Of a stretch of 64,000 nucleotides of DNA, positions 8,136 through 17,198 are shown one piece after another. Source of the stretch: Proteobacteria bacterium SG_bin9 (GTDB lineage Bacteria > Pseudomonadota > Alphaproteobacteria > Rhizobiales > Xanthobacteraceae); assembly GCA_002083525.1 (NCBI GenBank), contig LWDM01000023.1, positions 65,693-129,692 of the forward strand. The letters run 5' to 3'. A program made the translations under genes and the position numbers. Every line of letters starts with the position of its first letter. Positions within the stretch are counted from its first letter, which is position 1. The notes under the pieces were generated by a model. The model did no database searches, was not told where the DNA came from, and saw only the letters and a program-made list of their open reading frames with translations.

Positions 8136-9811
8136 GCAGAGCGTTAGAGATCAAGAACCTCATCGTCAGCGTTGGCGGCGCACCCGACGCAAAAATCCTC
8201 GACAATGTCTCTCTGCACGTCGATGACGGCGAGACGCTCTGCCTTGTCGGTGAAAGCGGCTCCGGCAAGTCGGTGACATCGCTCACCACGATGGGTCTGC
8301 TGCCGAAGAAGATTCTTGTGCCGACCCACGGCAGCGTGAAGCTCGCCGGCGAGGAAATTCTCACCGCGTCGGATCGCCGCCTGCGGGCGCTGCGCGCCAC
8401 CACCATGGCGATGATCTTCCAGGAGCCGATGACGGCGCTCAATCCGGTGGTGCCTGTCGGCCGGCAGATCGACGAGGTTCTGCGCACGCATACCAAGCTC
8501 GACTCGCGCGAGCGCCGCAAGCGCATCCTCGACATGATGGAGCAGGTGCGGCTGCCGGACGTCGAACGCATCTTCTCGTCCTACCCGCATCGCCTTTCGG
8601 GCGGCCAGCGCCAGCGCATCATGATCGCGATGGCGCTGATCCTCGAGCCGAAGCTCTTGATCGCCGACGAGCCGACCACCGCACTCGACGTCACGACGCA
8701 GAAGCAGATTCTGGCGCTGATCCGCGACCTGCAGAAGGATCACGGCACCGCGGTGCTGTTCATCACCCATGATATGGGCGTGGTTGCGGAGATCGCCGAC
8801 CGCGTCGCCGTGATGCGTTACGGTCAGGTGGTCGAAAGCGGACCGCTCGACACAATCCTGCGCCGGCCGACGCAGGAGTACACACGCAACCTGCTCTCCT
8901 CGGTGCCGAGTCTGGTTCCGCGCGCACCGCGCCCGGCGACGGCCTCCGCGCCGGTCGTGCTCGACACGTCGGAACTGACCAAGGTCTATCGCGAGCGCTC
9001 CCTGCTCGGCAAAGTGCGCGAGGTCGCCGCTGCCAAGGACGTGACGCTGGAACTGCACAAGGGCCGCACGCTCGGCATCGTCGGCGAGAGCGGCTCGGGC
9101 AAGTCGACCGTTGCCCGCTGCATCATGCGGCTGATCGATCCGACCTCCGGCGGCATCCGCCTCATCGGCAAGGAAATCTCGTTCCTGTCGCGCAACATGT
9201 TGCGGCCGCACCGCAAGCATATGCAGATGATCTTCCAGGACCCGTACCGCTCGCTCAATCCGCGCCTCACCGTCGGCGAGACGATCACCGAAGGCCCTGT
9301 CAACTACGGCACGCCAAAGGGCGAGGCGCTGAAGCGCGCGCGCGAGCTGCTGGAACTGGTCGATCTGCCGCCCGACGCCGTGACGCGTTATCCGCATCAA
9401 TTCTCCGGCGGCCAGCGTCAGCGCATCGCGATCGCCCGCGCGCTGGCGATGGACCCGGACGTTCTGGTGGCCGACGAAGCCGTCTCCGCGCTCGACGTCT
9501 CGGTGCAGGCGCAGGTGCTGCAGCTTCTCGACGACATTCAGAAGCGGCTCGGCATCGCACTGCTCTTCATCACGCATGACCTGCGCGTCGCCGCGCAAAT
9601 CTGCGACGACGTGATCGTGATGCAGCACGGCCGTATCGTTGAACAGGGCCCGGCCGGCGCCATTCTCGCCAATCCGCGCGAAACCTACACGCAGCAGCTC
9701 CTCAGCGCAGCCCCGGGACGCGGATGGGATTTCGCCAATTTCAGGCCTCTTGAAGGCGGCCCCCTTGCTCCGGGCAACCCCCTTGCTTCAGGAATGGCTG
9801 CTCCCGCATAA
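8132..9811 (+). CDS. Fused dipeptide ABC ATPase (DppD-DppF)
   Basis: A 559-residue protein with two complete ABC cassettes in one chain. Cassette 1 has Walker A GESGSGKS near residues 40-47, signature LSGGQRQR near 156 and Walker [13 protein letters not shown]. Cassette 2 has Walker A GESGSGKS near 316, signature FSGGQRQR near 424 and VLVADEAVSALD. The second Walker B motif has A in place of the usual P after DE. Both C-terminal halves carry the peptide-transporter hallmark ending (RRPTQEYTRNLL; NPRETYTQQLL). The GTG at 8132 was chosen because it overlaps the dppC stop (GTGA); the open frame continues upstream only as a shadow of dppC. Such DppD-DppF fusions (GsiA/YejF style) are known. Confidence 0.92.
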   Translation: MSRALEIKNLIVSVGGAPDAKILDNVSLHVDDGETLCLVGESGSGKSVTSLTTMGLLPKKILVPTHGSVKLAGEEILTASDRRLRALRATTMAMIFQEPMTALNPVVPVGRQIDEVLRTHTKLDSRERRKRILDMMEQVRLPDVERIFSSYPHRLSGGQRQRIMIAMALILEPKLLIADEPTTALDVTTQKQILALIRDLQKDHGTAVLFITHDMGVVAEIADRVAVMRYGQVVESGPLDTILRRPTQEYTRNLLSSVPSLVPRAPRPATASAPVVLDTSELTKVYRERSLLGKVREVAAAKDVTLELHKGRTLGIVGESGSGKSTVARCIMRLIDPTSGGIRLIGKEISFLSRNMLRPHRKHMQMIFQDPYRSLNPRLTVGETITEGPVNYGTPKGEALKRARELLELVDLPPDAVTRYPHQFSGGQRQRIAIARALAMDPDVLVADEAVSALDVSVQAQVLQLLDDIQKRLGIALLFITHDLRVAAQICDDVIVMQHGRIVEQGPAGAILANPRETYTQQLLSAAPGRGWDFANFRPLEGGPLAPGNPLASGMAAPA

Positions 9812-9852
9812 ACTCAATAAGAACGCCGCGAACCTTTGACTAAAATGACGCC

Positions 9853-11364
9853 ATGACCCGAATTGCAATCGGCGGTTTCCTGCACGAGACGAACACCTTT
9901 GCGCCGACAAAGGCCGTCTACGATGCGTTCGTACATGGCGGCGGCTGGCCGCCGATGTCGCTCGGCGACGCCATGTTCCAGGCCACCGACAATATCAATG
10001 TCGGCATGTCGGGCTTCGTCGATGTCGCACGCCAGCAGGGCTGGACCCTGCTCCCGACCATCTGGTGCGCGGCGAGCCCTTCGGCGCACGTCACCAAGGA
10101 TGCCTACGAGCGCGTGGCCAAAGTCATTGTCGACGGCATCGCCGCCGCAGGTCCGCTTGATGCGGTGTATCTCGATCTGCACGGCGCCATGGTCACCGAG
10201 CATGTCGACGACGGCGAAGGCGAGCTGCTGGCGCGGGTGCGCAAGGTGATCGGCAACGGCATTCCGCTCGTCGTCAGCCTCGACCTGCACGCCAACGTTA
10301 CGCCCGCGATGGTGGAACACGCCGACGCACTCGTGGCCTATCGTACCTACCCGCATGTCGACATGGCCGACACCGGCCGCGCCGCCGCGCGCCACCTGGC
10401 GCTGCTGCTGACATCGAAGCAGCGGTTCGCGAAAGCGTTCCGGCAGCCGCCGTTTCTCATTCCGATCAGCTGGCAGTGCACGGACATCGAGCCGTGCAAG
10501 AGCATCTATGCCAGGCTCGCCGCGCTCGAGAGCGACGCTGTCCCTACCCTCTCCTTCGCGCCGGGCTTTCCGGCCGCGGACTTTCCCGACTGCGGCCCCT
10601 CGATCTTCGCCTACGGCCGCACGCAAGCGGACGCCGATCGCGCCGCCGACACGATCGCGAACCTGATCGCCGGCCACGAAAATGATTTCGACGGCAAGAT
10701 CTACGCACCGGATGAAGGCGTGCGCTATGCCATGGACCGCGCCAGGCGCGCGTCACGGCCGATGGTGATTGCCGATACGCAGGACAACCCCGGCGCGGGC
10801 GGCGATTCCGACACCACCGGCATGCTGCGCGCGCTGGTGCGCAACGGCGCGACTAAAGCGGCGATCGGTGTCATCGTCGATCCGGCATCCGCCGATGCCG
10901 CGCATCGCGCCGGCGCAGGTAATACGATCAAGCTTGCGCTCGGCGGCAAGTCGGGCATTCCCGGCGACGCGCCGTTCGAAGAAACGTTCACGGTCGAGAA
11001 GGTGTCGGACGGAAAATTCATCGCGCCTGGCCCCTACTTCGGTGGCAGCCGCATGAACCTCGGACCGTCCGCATGCCTGCGCATCGGCGATGTGCGGGTG
11101 GTCGTCGGATCGCGCAAGTCGCAACTCGCCGATCAGGCGATGTTCCGCTACGTCGGCATCGAGCCGACCGAGCAATCGATCCTCGTCAACAAGAGCTCGG
11201 TGCACTTCCGCGCCGACTTCGCGCCGATCGCCGAGGAGATCATCATCTGCGCGGCGCCGGGCGCGATGCCTGCCGACACCGCGGCGCTGCCCTGGACACG
11301 ATTGCGCCCGGACATGCGCGTCAAACCGAACGGACCCACCTTCGCTCAAACATCCAAGTCATAA
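9853..11364 (+). CDS. M81 family metallopeptidase (MlrC-like)
   Basis: A 503-residue protein of the microcystinase C / DUF1485 family, zinc-dependent hydrolases that cut linear peptides. Conserved N-terminal motifs are HETNTF at residues 11-16, YLDLHGAM near 106-113 and SLDLHANV near 140-147. The mid-region AYRTYPHVDM and the GGGD-like NPGAGGDSDTTGML follow. There is no signal peptide, so it acts in the cytosol. It starts 41 nt after the fused ATPase and appears to be in the same operon. In other genomes MlrC-like genes often sit beside dpp transporters and M20 hydrolases (established association). The natural substrate here is unknown. Confidence 0.85.
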   Translation: MTRIAIGGFLHETNTFAPTKAVYDAFVHGGGWPPMSLGDAMFQATDNINVGMSGFVDVARQQGWTLLPTIWCAASPSAHVTKDAYERVAKVIVDGIAAAGPLDAVYLDLHGAMVTEHVDDGEGELLARVRKVIGNGIPLVVSLDLHANVTPAMVEHADALVAYRTYPHVDMADTGRAAARHLALLLTSKQRFAKAFRQPPFLIPISWQCTDIEPCKSIYARLAALESDAVPTLSFAPGFPAADFPDCGPSIFAYGRTQADADRAADTIANLIAGHENDFDGKIYAPDEGVRYAMDRARRASRPMVIADTQDNPGAGGDSDTTGMLRALVRNGATKAAIGVIVDPASADAAHRAGAGNTIKLALGGKSGIPGDAPFEETFTVEKVSDGKFIAPGPYFGGSRMNLGPSACLRIGDVRVVVGSRKSQLADQAMFRYVGIEPTEQSILVNKSSVHFRADFAPIAEEIIICAAPGAMPADTAALPWTRLRPDMRVKPNGPTFAQTSKS

Positions 11365-11402
11365 CTAACCTAACCAGATCACAACCAGCCGGGATAACCG
11401 CC

Positions 11403-12569
11403 ATGCCGACCATCGATCGCATCCAAGAGTTCGCTGACGATCTCACCGCCATCCGCCGCGACCTGCATATGCATCCCGAAATCGGCTTCGAGGAACACCG
11501 CACGTCTGGCATCGTTGCCGAGAAGCTCACGCAGTGGGGCGTCGAGGTTCACAAGGGGATCGGCGGCACCGGCGTCGTTGGTGTGCTGAAGGGCAAAGGC
11601 TCGGGCAACAAGCGCATCGGCCTTCGCGCCGACATGGATGCACTGCCGATGGAAGAGAACACCAATCTCGCCTGGCGCTCGACCATTCCCGGCCGTTTCC
11701 ACGGCTGCGGCCACGACGGCCACACCACCATGCTGCTCGGCACCGCACGCTATCTCGCCGAGACGCGCAACTTCGACGGCACCGCGATCTTCATCTTCCA
11801 GCCGGCCGAGGAAGGCCTCGGCGGCGCCCGCGCCATGATCAAGGACGAGCTGTTCAAGCGCTTCCCGTGCGACGAGGTCTACGGCCTGCACAACGCGCCC
11901 GACCTCGATCACGGCCAGATTGCCATCCTGCCCGGTCCCGCCATGGCCGGCGCCGATTTCTTCGACATCGTCATCACCGGTTACGGCGCGCACGGCGCCA
12001 TGCCGGAAAAGTCGAAGGACCCGGTGGTGATCGCGATGACGCTCGGTCAGGCGATCCAGTCGATCGTCAGCCGCAACGTCGATCCGCTGCAGGCCGCGGT
12101 GATTTCCATCACGCAGATTCATGCCGGTTCGGCCTACAACGTCATTCCGGGCGAAGCGCGGCTCGCCGGCACGGTGCGCGCGTTCTCCGACGACGTTCGC
12201 AAGCAGATCCGTCACCGCATGAAAACGCTCGCCGCCGGCATCGCCGCCGCGTTCGAAGTCGAGATCAAGGTCGACATGCGCGACATCTTCTCGGTGCTGG
12301 TCAACCATCCCGAGAACTCGAAAGCGGTGGAAAACGTCGCCGCGACCGTCGTCGGCAAGGAAAATGTCATCACCCGCTCGGAACCGAAGATGGGCAGCGA
12401 GGATTTCGCTGACATGCTTCAAGCCGTGCCGGGGGCCTACTTCTGGGTTGGTCATGACGGTTCGGTGCCGGTTCACAACCCGGGTTACTGGCTCGACGAC
12501 AAGATTCTGCCGATCGGTTCGAGCGTGTTCTCGCGCCTGATCGAAACGCGGATGCCGCTGTCGGCCTGA
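11403..12569 (+). CDS. M20 amidohydrolase, hippurate-hydrolase-like
   Basis: A 388-residue enzyme of the M20D family (hippurate hydrolase, N-acyl-amino-acid amidohydrolase, IAA-amino-acid hydrolase). Visible motifs are LHMHPEIGFEE near 18-28, LRADMDALPMEE near 74-85, HGCGHDGHTTML near 99-110 (metal-binding Cys/His), and QPAEEGLGG near 132-140 with the catalytic Glu. The C-terminal metal ligand region reads MGSEDFADML. The ATG at 11403 is the natural start; the frame upstream is a shadow of the M81 gene. Hippurate hydrolases release glycine from N-acylglycine, which is notable because a glycine riboswitch heads this operon. Substrate specificity cannot be set from sequence alone. Confidence 0.88.
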   Translation: MPTIDRIQEFADDLTAIRRDLHMHPEIGFEEHRTSGIVAEKLTQWGVEVHKGIGGTGVVGVLKGKGSGNKRIGLRADMDALPMEENTNLAWRSTIPGRFHGCGHDGHTTMLLGTARYLAETRNFDGTAIFIFQPAEEGLGGARAMIKDELFKRFPCDEVYGLHNAPDLDHGQIAILPGPAMAGADFFDIVITGYGAHGAMPEKSKDPVVIAMTLGQAIQSIVSRNVDPLQAAVISITQIHAGSAYNVIPGEARLAGTVRAFSDDVRKQIRHRMKTLAAGIAAAFEVEIKVDMRDIFSVLVNHPENSKAVENVAATVVGKENVITRSEPKMGSEDFADMLQAVPGAYFWVGHDGSVPVHNPGYWLDDKILPIGSSVFSRLIETRMPLSA

Positions 12570-12601
12570 ACAGAACGAAATCGCAGCGGGGAGCTGACGC
12601 G

Positions 12602-13993
12602 ATGACCGATCTGCATAGTCTCTCCGCTGTCGAACTGCTGTTCGGCTATCACGAAAAGCAGTTTTCTCCCTCCGAGGTGCTGGAGGACGTGATCGCACGG
12701 ATCGCGCGCTGGGAACCGCACATCCAGGCGCTCTACGCCTACGATCCGGACGGCGCACGCGCCGCCGCGAAAGCGTCGACCGAGCGCTGGGCCAGGAGCG
12801 CGCCGATTGGCTCACTCGACGGCATCCCCGCGACGATCAAGGAGAACATCGCAACCAAGGGCGTGCCGGTGCCGCTCGGTTCGATCACGACCAAGCTGAC
12901 GATGGCTGAAGCGGACGCACCACCGTCCGCGCGCATGCGGGATGCGGGCGCAGTCATCTTCTCGAAGACGACGATGCCGGATTACGGCATGCTGTCGTCG
13001 GGCCTTTCGAGCTTTCATCCGCTGACGCGCAATCCGTGGGATCTGAAAATGAATCCCGGCGGCTCCAGCTCGGGCGCAGGCGCCGCGGGCGCCGCCGGCT
13101 ACGGGCCGCTGCATCTTGGCACCGACATCGGCGGTTCGGTGCGTCTGCCGGCCTGCTGGTGTGGCCTGGTCGCGCTGAAGCCGAGTCTCGGGCGCGTTCC
13201 GATCGACCCGCCTTATGTCGGTCGCGTCGCCGGACCCATGACGCGGACGGTGGAAGATGCGGCGCTGATGATGAGCGTGCTGTCGCAGCCCGATCCGCGC
13301 GACTCCATGAGCCTGCCGCCATCGTCGATCCACTGGCAATCGCTCGAGTCGTCGCCCAAGGGACTGAAGATCGGCCTGATGCTCGATCTCGGTTTCGGCA
13401 TGCCGCTCGAAAGCGAGGTGCGAAAGGTCGTGACCGACGCCGCGAAGCTGTTCGAAGCCGCTGGCGCAACTGTCGTCGAGGTTCCGACCGTGATGACGCA
13501 CGAGATGCTGCACGGGCTTGATGCCTTCTGGCGCACGCGCTCGTGGGACGATATCTCCAAACTGTCGCCGGCCGATCAGAAGAAGGTGCTGCCGTATATC
13601 TATAACTGGGCCGAAGCCGGCGCCCGCATGTCGGGTCTCGACGTCATCCGCGGCTTCAACATGACGCTGTCGATGCGCGCGGCGGCGGCGAAGCTGTTCC
13701 AGAACGTCGATTACGTTCTGTCGCCGGTGTCGCCGGTGGTGAAGTTCGCCGCCGAACGCGCCTCGCCGTTGAACGATCCGGCCAAGCCGTTCGAACACAT
13801 CACCTACACCGTGTGCTGGAACATGTCGGAGAACCCGGCGGTGTCAATCAACGGCGGCTACGATGCGGCAGGCTTTCCCATCGGGCTGCAGATCATCGGC
13901 CGCCGCTTCGACGATCTCGGCGTGCTGCAAATGGCGAAGGCGTTCGAGGAAATGCGCGGGCCGCGCCGTCCTTGGCCGCAACCGCCAGCCTAA
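12602..13993 (+). CDS. Amidase (amidase signature family)
   Basis: A 463-residue Ser-cisSer-Lys hydrolase. The catalytic Lys is in ATIKEN (about residue 80), the cis-Ser in the Gly/Ser-rich PGGSSSGAGAAG (about 153-162), and the nucleophile Ser in DIGGSVRLPA (about 177-185). It cleaves a carboxamide to acid and ammonia in the cytosol. GGGGAG lies 8 nt upstream of the ATG. It follows the M20 hydrolase by 32 nt and is probably the last gene of the riboswitch-headed operon. It ends 5 nt from the stop of the convergent tonB gene. Confidence 0.88.
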   Translation: MTDLHSLSAVELLFGYHEKQFSPSEVLEDVIARIARWEPHIQALYAYDPDGARAAAKASTERWARSAPIGSLDGIPATIKENIATKGVPVPLGSITTKLTMAEADAPPSARMRDAGAVIFSKTTMPDYGMLSSGLSSFHPLTRNPWDLKMNPGGSSSGAGAAGAAGYGPLHLGTDIGGSVRLPACWCGLVALKPSLGRVPIDPPYVGRVAGPMTRTVEDAALMMSVLSQPDPRDSMSLPPSSIHWQSLESSPKGLKIGLMLDLGFGMPLESEVRKVVTDAAKLFEAAGATVVEVPTVMTHEMLHGLDAFWRTRSWDDISKLSPADQKKVLPYIYNWAEAGARMSGLDVIRGFNMTLSMRAAAAKLFQNVDYVLSPVSPVVKFAAERASPLNDPAKPFEHITYTVCWNMSENPAVSINGGYDAAGFPIGLQIIGRRFDDLGVLQMAKAFEEMRGPRRPWPQPPA

Positions 13994-13998
13994 AAAAG

Positions 13999-14814
13999 TT
14001 ATCGCGAGAAATACGCCATCGGCAGCACGAACGCCTTGCTGCTCTCCGTCATCTCCGGCGGGAACGACGGCAACGGCTGGGCGCGGCGAACCATCGCCAG
14101 TGTCTCCGCATCGAGTGAGGCATGCCCGGACGATCCGGCAATCCGGACGCCGCTGACGCTGCCGCTGCGCGTCACCGTGAAGGCCACACGCGACGTTCCC
14201 TGCTGACCGGCCGCGCGCGCCTCCGACGGATACTGCTTGAACCGCTGCAGATGCGCGACAAGACGCTGCGCATACGATGCCGATGCCGCGGCTGACGATG
14301 CGGCGCTTGCAGCGGACGCCGCGGCCGGTGCGCGCCGCTCGGCTTGCGGGGCCGCCGTGGTCTTCGGCGCGGGCGGCGACGTGCTCTGCTTCTGCACCAC
14401 CGGCTTCACCGGCTTCGGCTTCTCCGGCTTCGGAAGCGGATCGGGTTTGACCTCGACCTTCTTCTTTTCTTCCGGCGGAGCCGCGACGACCGGCTTTTCC
14501 TGCAGCGGCGTCGGCGGAATGATCTCGTCCTTGAACTCCTGCACCGGCTGGTCCGGTTGCGGCTGCGGCTCGGCCGCTTCCTGCATCGTCGGTCCCGGCG
14601 CGATGTCGAGCGGCTGGGTTTCCGGCGCAGCCGACACCGCGACGAGGTCGACCATGATCGGCGGAACGGGCGTACCGGCGTTCTGATACTGGCTGTACCA
14701 GTAGACGCCTACCGCGATCAGCAGCGCATGCAGCAACACAACGACGATCGCCGCGGCACTCCAGCGGGGCAGGTCGGACCGCTCGGTCGGTCCGTAAAGG
14801 ACCAGCGCACTCAT
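13999..14814 (-). CDS. tonB: Energy transducer TonB
   Basis: A 271-residue protein with the classical TonB layout. A short cytoplasmic N-terminus is followed by one transmembrane anchor (residues 18-40), a long Pro/Lys/Glu-rich periplasm-spanning region (about 45-190, with EKPKPVKPV) and an Ala/Ser-rich linker. The C-terminal TonB domain contains YPSEARAAGQQGTSRVAF and LDAETLAMVRRAQPLP. It transmits proton-motive force from ExbB-ExbD to outer-membrane receptors, here most likely the heme receptor at 17199-19589. Its ATG overlaps the exbD stop (ATGA), so the exb-tonB genes form one unit. Confidence 0.92.
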   Translation of the reverse strand: MSALVLYGPTERSDLPRWSAAAIVVVLLHALLIAVGVYWYSQYQNAGTPVPPIMVDLVAVSAAPETQPLDIAPGPTMQEAAEPQPQPDQPVQEFKDEIIPPTPLQEKPVVAAPPEEKKKVEVKPDPLPKPEKPKPVKPVVQKQSTSPPAPKTTAAPQAERRAPAAASAASAASSAAASASYAQRLVAHLQRFKQYPSEARAAGQQGTSRVAFTVTRSGSVSGVRIAGSSGHASLDAETLAMVRRAQPLPSFPPEMTESSKAFVLPMAYFSR

Positions 14815-15248
14815 TTCGGCGGGCTTCTCGTTTCGAGGCCGACGAGCGCGACCTTCAGATAGCCGGCGTCGCGCATCAGGTTCATCACCTCCATCAGATC
14901 GCCGTAACTGACAGTCTTGTCGGCGCGGATGAAGATGCGCTCATCCTTGTTGCCCTTGGTCGCCGCTTCCAGCGCCCGTGTGACGCCATCGCGCGACAGG
15001 ATTTCCTCGCCCACGGCAACCGCGAGATCGGGCTTCACCGTCACGAACACGGGCTTGTCAGGCTTTGGCGGCGGCTGCGCCGTCGAGGCCGGGAGGTCGA
15101 CACCAATATCAACGGTCGCGAGCGGCGCCGCGACCATGAAGATGATCAGCAGCACCAGCATCACGTCGATGAACGGCGTGACGTTGATCTCGTGGGTCTC
15201 GACGAGATCGTCGTCCCCGGCCCGCCGGCCGCCGAGCCGCGCGCCCAT
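14811..15248 (-). CDS. exbD: Biopolymer transport protein ExbD
   Basis: A 145-residue ExbD/TolR protein. It has an N-terminal cytosolic tail, then EINVTPFIDVMLVLLIIFMV (residues 20-39), the single transmembrane helix with the conserved Asp that carries protons. A periplasmic domain (VFVTVKPDLAVAVG, IFIRADKTVSYGDLMEVMNLMRDAGY) follows. The ATG at 15248 was preferred because GGAG lies 8 nt upstream; a GTG at 15251 is an alternative. It lies 5 nt after exbB and overlaps tonB by 4 nt. Confidence 0.92.
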   Translation of the reverse strand: MGARLGGRRAGDDDLVETHEINVTPFIDVMLVLLIIFMVAAPLATVDIGVDLPASTAQPPPKPDKPVFVTVKPDLAVAVGEEILSRDGVTRALEAATKGNKDERIFIRADKTVSYGDLMEVMNLMRDAGYLKVALVGLETRSPPK

Positions 15249-15253
15249 CACCG

Positions 15254-16042
15254 TTACTCCGCCGCCCGCGCCAGCATCGGCGCGCGCCGGGTCTGGTCAC
15301 GGCTGACGAGCAGCAGCACCTGCGCCGACGCGTCGGTCAGCAGCGCGCGGTAGCCGGTGATCGCACGCGCGAGGTGATTGTAGATGACGACAGCCGGGAT
15401 CGCAGCGACAAGGCCGAGCGCGGTTGCGAGCAGCGCTTCGGCGATGCCCGGCGCCACGACGGCAAGGTTGGTCGTCTGCGCTTCGGAAATGCCGATGAAG
15501 GAGTTCATGATACCCCACACCGTGCCGAACAGGCCGACGAAGGGCGCCGTCGCACCGATGGTCGCGAGCACGCCGGTTCCGCGCCCGATCTTGCGCGCCA
15601 TCGCCGCCTCTACGCGCTCCAGGCGCAGCGCAATGCGCTCCTTGAAGCTGTCGTCGAACGTATCGCGGGAAAGCTCCGCCTCGTGCGAGGCGGAGCGAAC
15701 GATTTGCGCCACCGCGTCGCGCGCATCGCCGACGTCGCGCTGCGCGTCACGCAAGGTCGTGTCGGCTTCGAGCAGTGCCAGGCGCCTCTTCGCCTGACGG
15801 CGCGCGCCGGAGAGCTCGAACGACTTGGCAAGCCAGACGGTCCACGTCACCAGCGAGGCAAAGGCGAGCCCGATCATCACTGCCTTCACCACCAAGTCGG
15901 CGTTGAGGAACATGCCCCACGGGGACAGATTCTGCGGGAGCGCCGCGTTCGGCGCGGCCATCGCGGGGCCCGACGCGCAAAGGACAATCGCTCCGAGGAG
16001 AAGCACGCGCCGCGCGGAAATCATCGTGGTGATGTCAGGCAT
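15254..16042 (-). CDS. exbB: TonB-system energizer ExbB
   Basis: A 262-residue MotA/TolQ/ExbB proton-channel protein. The N-terminus carries a signal-like hydrophobic stretch (VLLLGAIVLCASGPAMA), usual in the longer alphaproteobacterial ExbB type. The first core helix is near 45-65 (AVMIGLAFASLVTWTVW). The conserved channel region is TGVLATIGATAPFVGLFGTVWGIMNSF, followed by GIAEALLATALGLVAAIPAVVIYN. ATG 16042 was chosen over TTG 16048 because AGG lies 7 nt upstream. It heads exbB-exbD-tonB and supplies energy for heme uptake. Confidence 0.9.
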   Translation of the reverse strand: MPDITTMISARRVLLLGAIVLCASGPAMAAPNAALPQNLSPWGMFLNADLVVKAVMIGLAFASLVTWTVWLAKSFELSGARRQAKRRLALLEADTTLRDAQRDVGDARDAVAQIVRSASHEAELSRDTFDDSFKERIALRLERVEAAMARKIGRGTGVLATIGATAPFVGLFGTVWGIMNSFIGISEAQTTNLAVVAPGIAEALLATALGLVAAIPAVVIYNHLARAITGYRALLTDASAQVLLLVSRDQTRRAPMLARAAE

Positions 16043-16145
16043 CTGCAAACCTGTCCGTTATGACCGCTGGCCCACCTCGCTTCAGGCACAGCACCCTTTA
16101 ACTCAGACCTTCAGTCCCGAACCCTTTTCAGAAAAGTCCGGGAAC

Positions 16146-16170
16146 GATGGCGGGCTATCAGCCCGCCATC
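16146..16170 (-). terminator. Hairpin overlapping the hutX stop codon
   Basis: A perfect 11-bp palindrome (16146-16156 with 16160-16170, 3-nt loop) includes the last hutX codons and its TGA. No clear T-run follows on the minus strand, so it may only attenuate transcription between hutX and exbB. Confidence 0.5.
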
Positions 16171-16661
16171 TTGTCGCCGAGTGCCCGGAACCGCTCGAGC
16201 TGATCCTTCTTCAGCTCGCGCGCCTCATCGCGGCCGACGAACACCTTGAACATGATGCCGCCGTCGACATTCAGAAATGCGACGAATGCCGACGACTTGT
16301 TCATGAACGGGCGCTCGACAAAGGCAACGCCGCCGCAGCGGGTGTGCCGCAGATGGCCGTGCAAGCCCTTGGGCTGCATCAGGTTGAAGTAGCCGCGGCC
16401 GATTTCGCCGTTCGGCACCGGGCCCGAGAACTCGAAGATCGCGTCATCGGTGTGGACGATGAGCGTGACATCGCCCCACTGCGCGATGTCCTGCATCGCT
16501 TCGACGAAACCATCGCCCTTGCCGAAGCGAGCCATGCCCTTTGGCAGCGCTTCGAGCACGGCGCGCGGCGTCACTTTGCGCTCGCGCGCCACGTCCTCGA
16601 TGACGACGCCCGGATTGGCGGCGAGATGAGTCTTCAGATCGTCCAATACTGCAACCGACAT
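16158..16661 (-). CDS. hutX: Heme utilization carrier protein HutX
   Basis: A 167-residue cytosolic protein of the HutX/ChuX family, which binds incoming heme and passes it on to degrading enzymes. Recognisable regions are the N-terminal helical segment (residues 1-45), GDVTLIVHTDDAIFEFSGPVP (about 62-83), and the heme-pocket part GYFNLMQPKGLHGHLRHTR (about 89-107) followed by ERPFMNKSSAFVAFLNVDG. It lies 9 nt after the heme-oxygenase-like gene and in the same direction, consistent with an operon for heme capture and breakdown. Confidence 0.88.
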   Translation of the reverse strand: MSVAVLDDLKTHLAANPGVVIEDVARERKVTPRAVLEALPKGMARFGKGDGFVEAMQDIAQWGDVTLIVHTDDAIFEFSGPVPNGEIGRGYFNLMQPKGLHGHLRHTRCGGVAFVERPFMNKSSAFVAFLNVDGGIMFKVFVGRDEARELKKDQLERFRALGDKMAG

Positions 16662-16670
16662 CGCTGGTCC

Positions 16671-17003
16671 TTATGCGGCTTTCGCGTTGCGCTCGGTCTG
16701 GATCACCTCGAAGCCTTCGAACTTCGGATGACCGAGATAGAGGCTTTCGCCGGTCTTGTTGTCGGCACGGGCGTGGGCGCGGCGGAACTGCTCCGACTTC
16801 GTCCAGGCTTCGAAGTTGGACTTCGACGCCCACACGGTGTGGCTCGAATAGAGCGTGTGGTCTTCCGCTTCCGGGCCGCGCAGGAGATGAAATTCAACGA
16901 AGCCTTCCATCTCGCTCAGGTAGGATTCGCGGCTCGCCCAGACGTCCTCAAACGACTTCTCGGCACCCTTCTTCACCTGAAAGCGGTTCATCGCGATAAA
17001 CAT
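16671..17003 (-). CDS. Heme-degrading monooxygenase, HmuQ/HmuD-type (ABM fold)
   Basis: A 110-residue antibiotic-biosynthesis-monooxygenase-fold protein with the pattern of IsdG-like heme oxygenases. It starts MFIAMNRFQV, then KGAEKSFEDVWASRESYLSEMEGF, then FHLLRGPEAEDHTLYSSHTVWAS and ends with HPKFEGFEVIQ. Asn, Trp and His residues typical of this group are present. In Bradyrhizobium japonicum the related HmuQ and HmuD are encoded beside hmuR and cleave heme to release iron (established). The ATG at 17003 has GGAGA 7 nt upstream; the frame extends further up only from a TTG without support. Confidence 0.85.
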   Translation of the reverse strand: MFIAMNRFQVKKGAEKSFEDVWASRESYLSEMEGFVEFHLLRGPEAEDHTLYSSHTVWASKSNFEAWTKSEQFRRAHARADNKTGESLYLGHPKFEGFEVIQTERNAKAA

Positions 17004-17142
17004 TCGGTCTTCTCCAGTTAGCAATGCGATCGATCCGGAGCATCCGGATCGACGAATTTTGTTGCCCGACCTTGTGCGCTCCCGCGCGCCAATTGCAAGC
17101 CGTAATCGATGACGTTTGCCGGCGCGATTCAGGAACGGCAAA

Positions 17143-17174
17143 GCGAACCGCGTTCGGGCATGAACGCGGTTCGC
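17143..17174 (-). terminator. Terminator downstream of hmuR
   Basis: A perfect 13-bp stem (17143-17155 with 17162-17174, 6-nt loop) lies 25 nt past the hmuR stop. On the minus strand it is followed by TTTG. It probably ends or attenuates hmuR transcripts before the heme-oxygenase gene. Confidence 0.7.
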
Positions 17175-17198
17175 AGAACGTTGGAAGTCTCGGCGGCG

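Noticed and set aside
8144..9628. A 494-codon minus-strand frame opposite the fused dpp ATPase
   Set aside because: Low-complexity His/Arg/Asp composition; the plus strand has two complete ABC cassettes.
11379..12815. A 478-codon minus-strand frame opposite the M20 hydrolase
   Set aside because: It spans parts of two real genes and has no recognisable domain.
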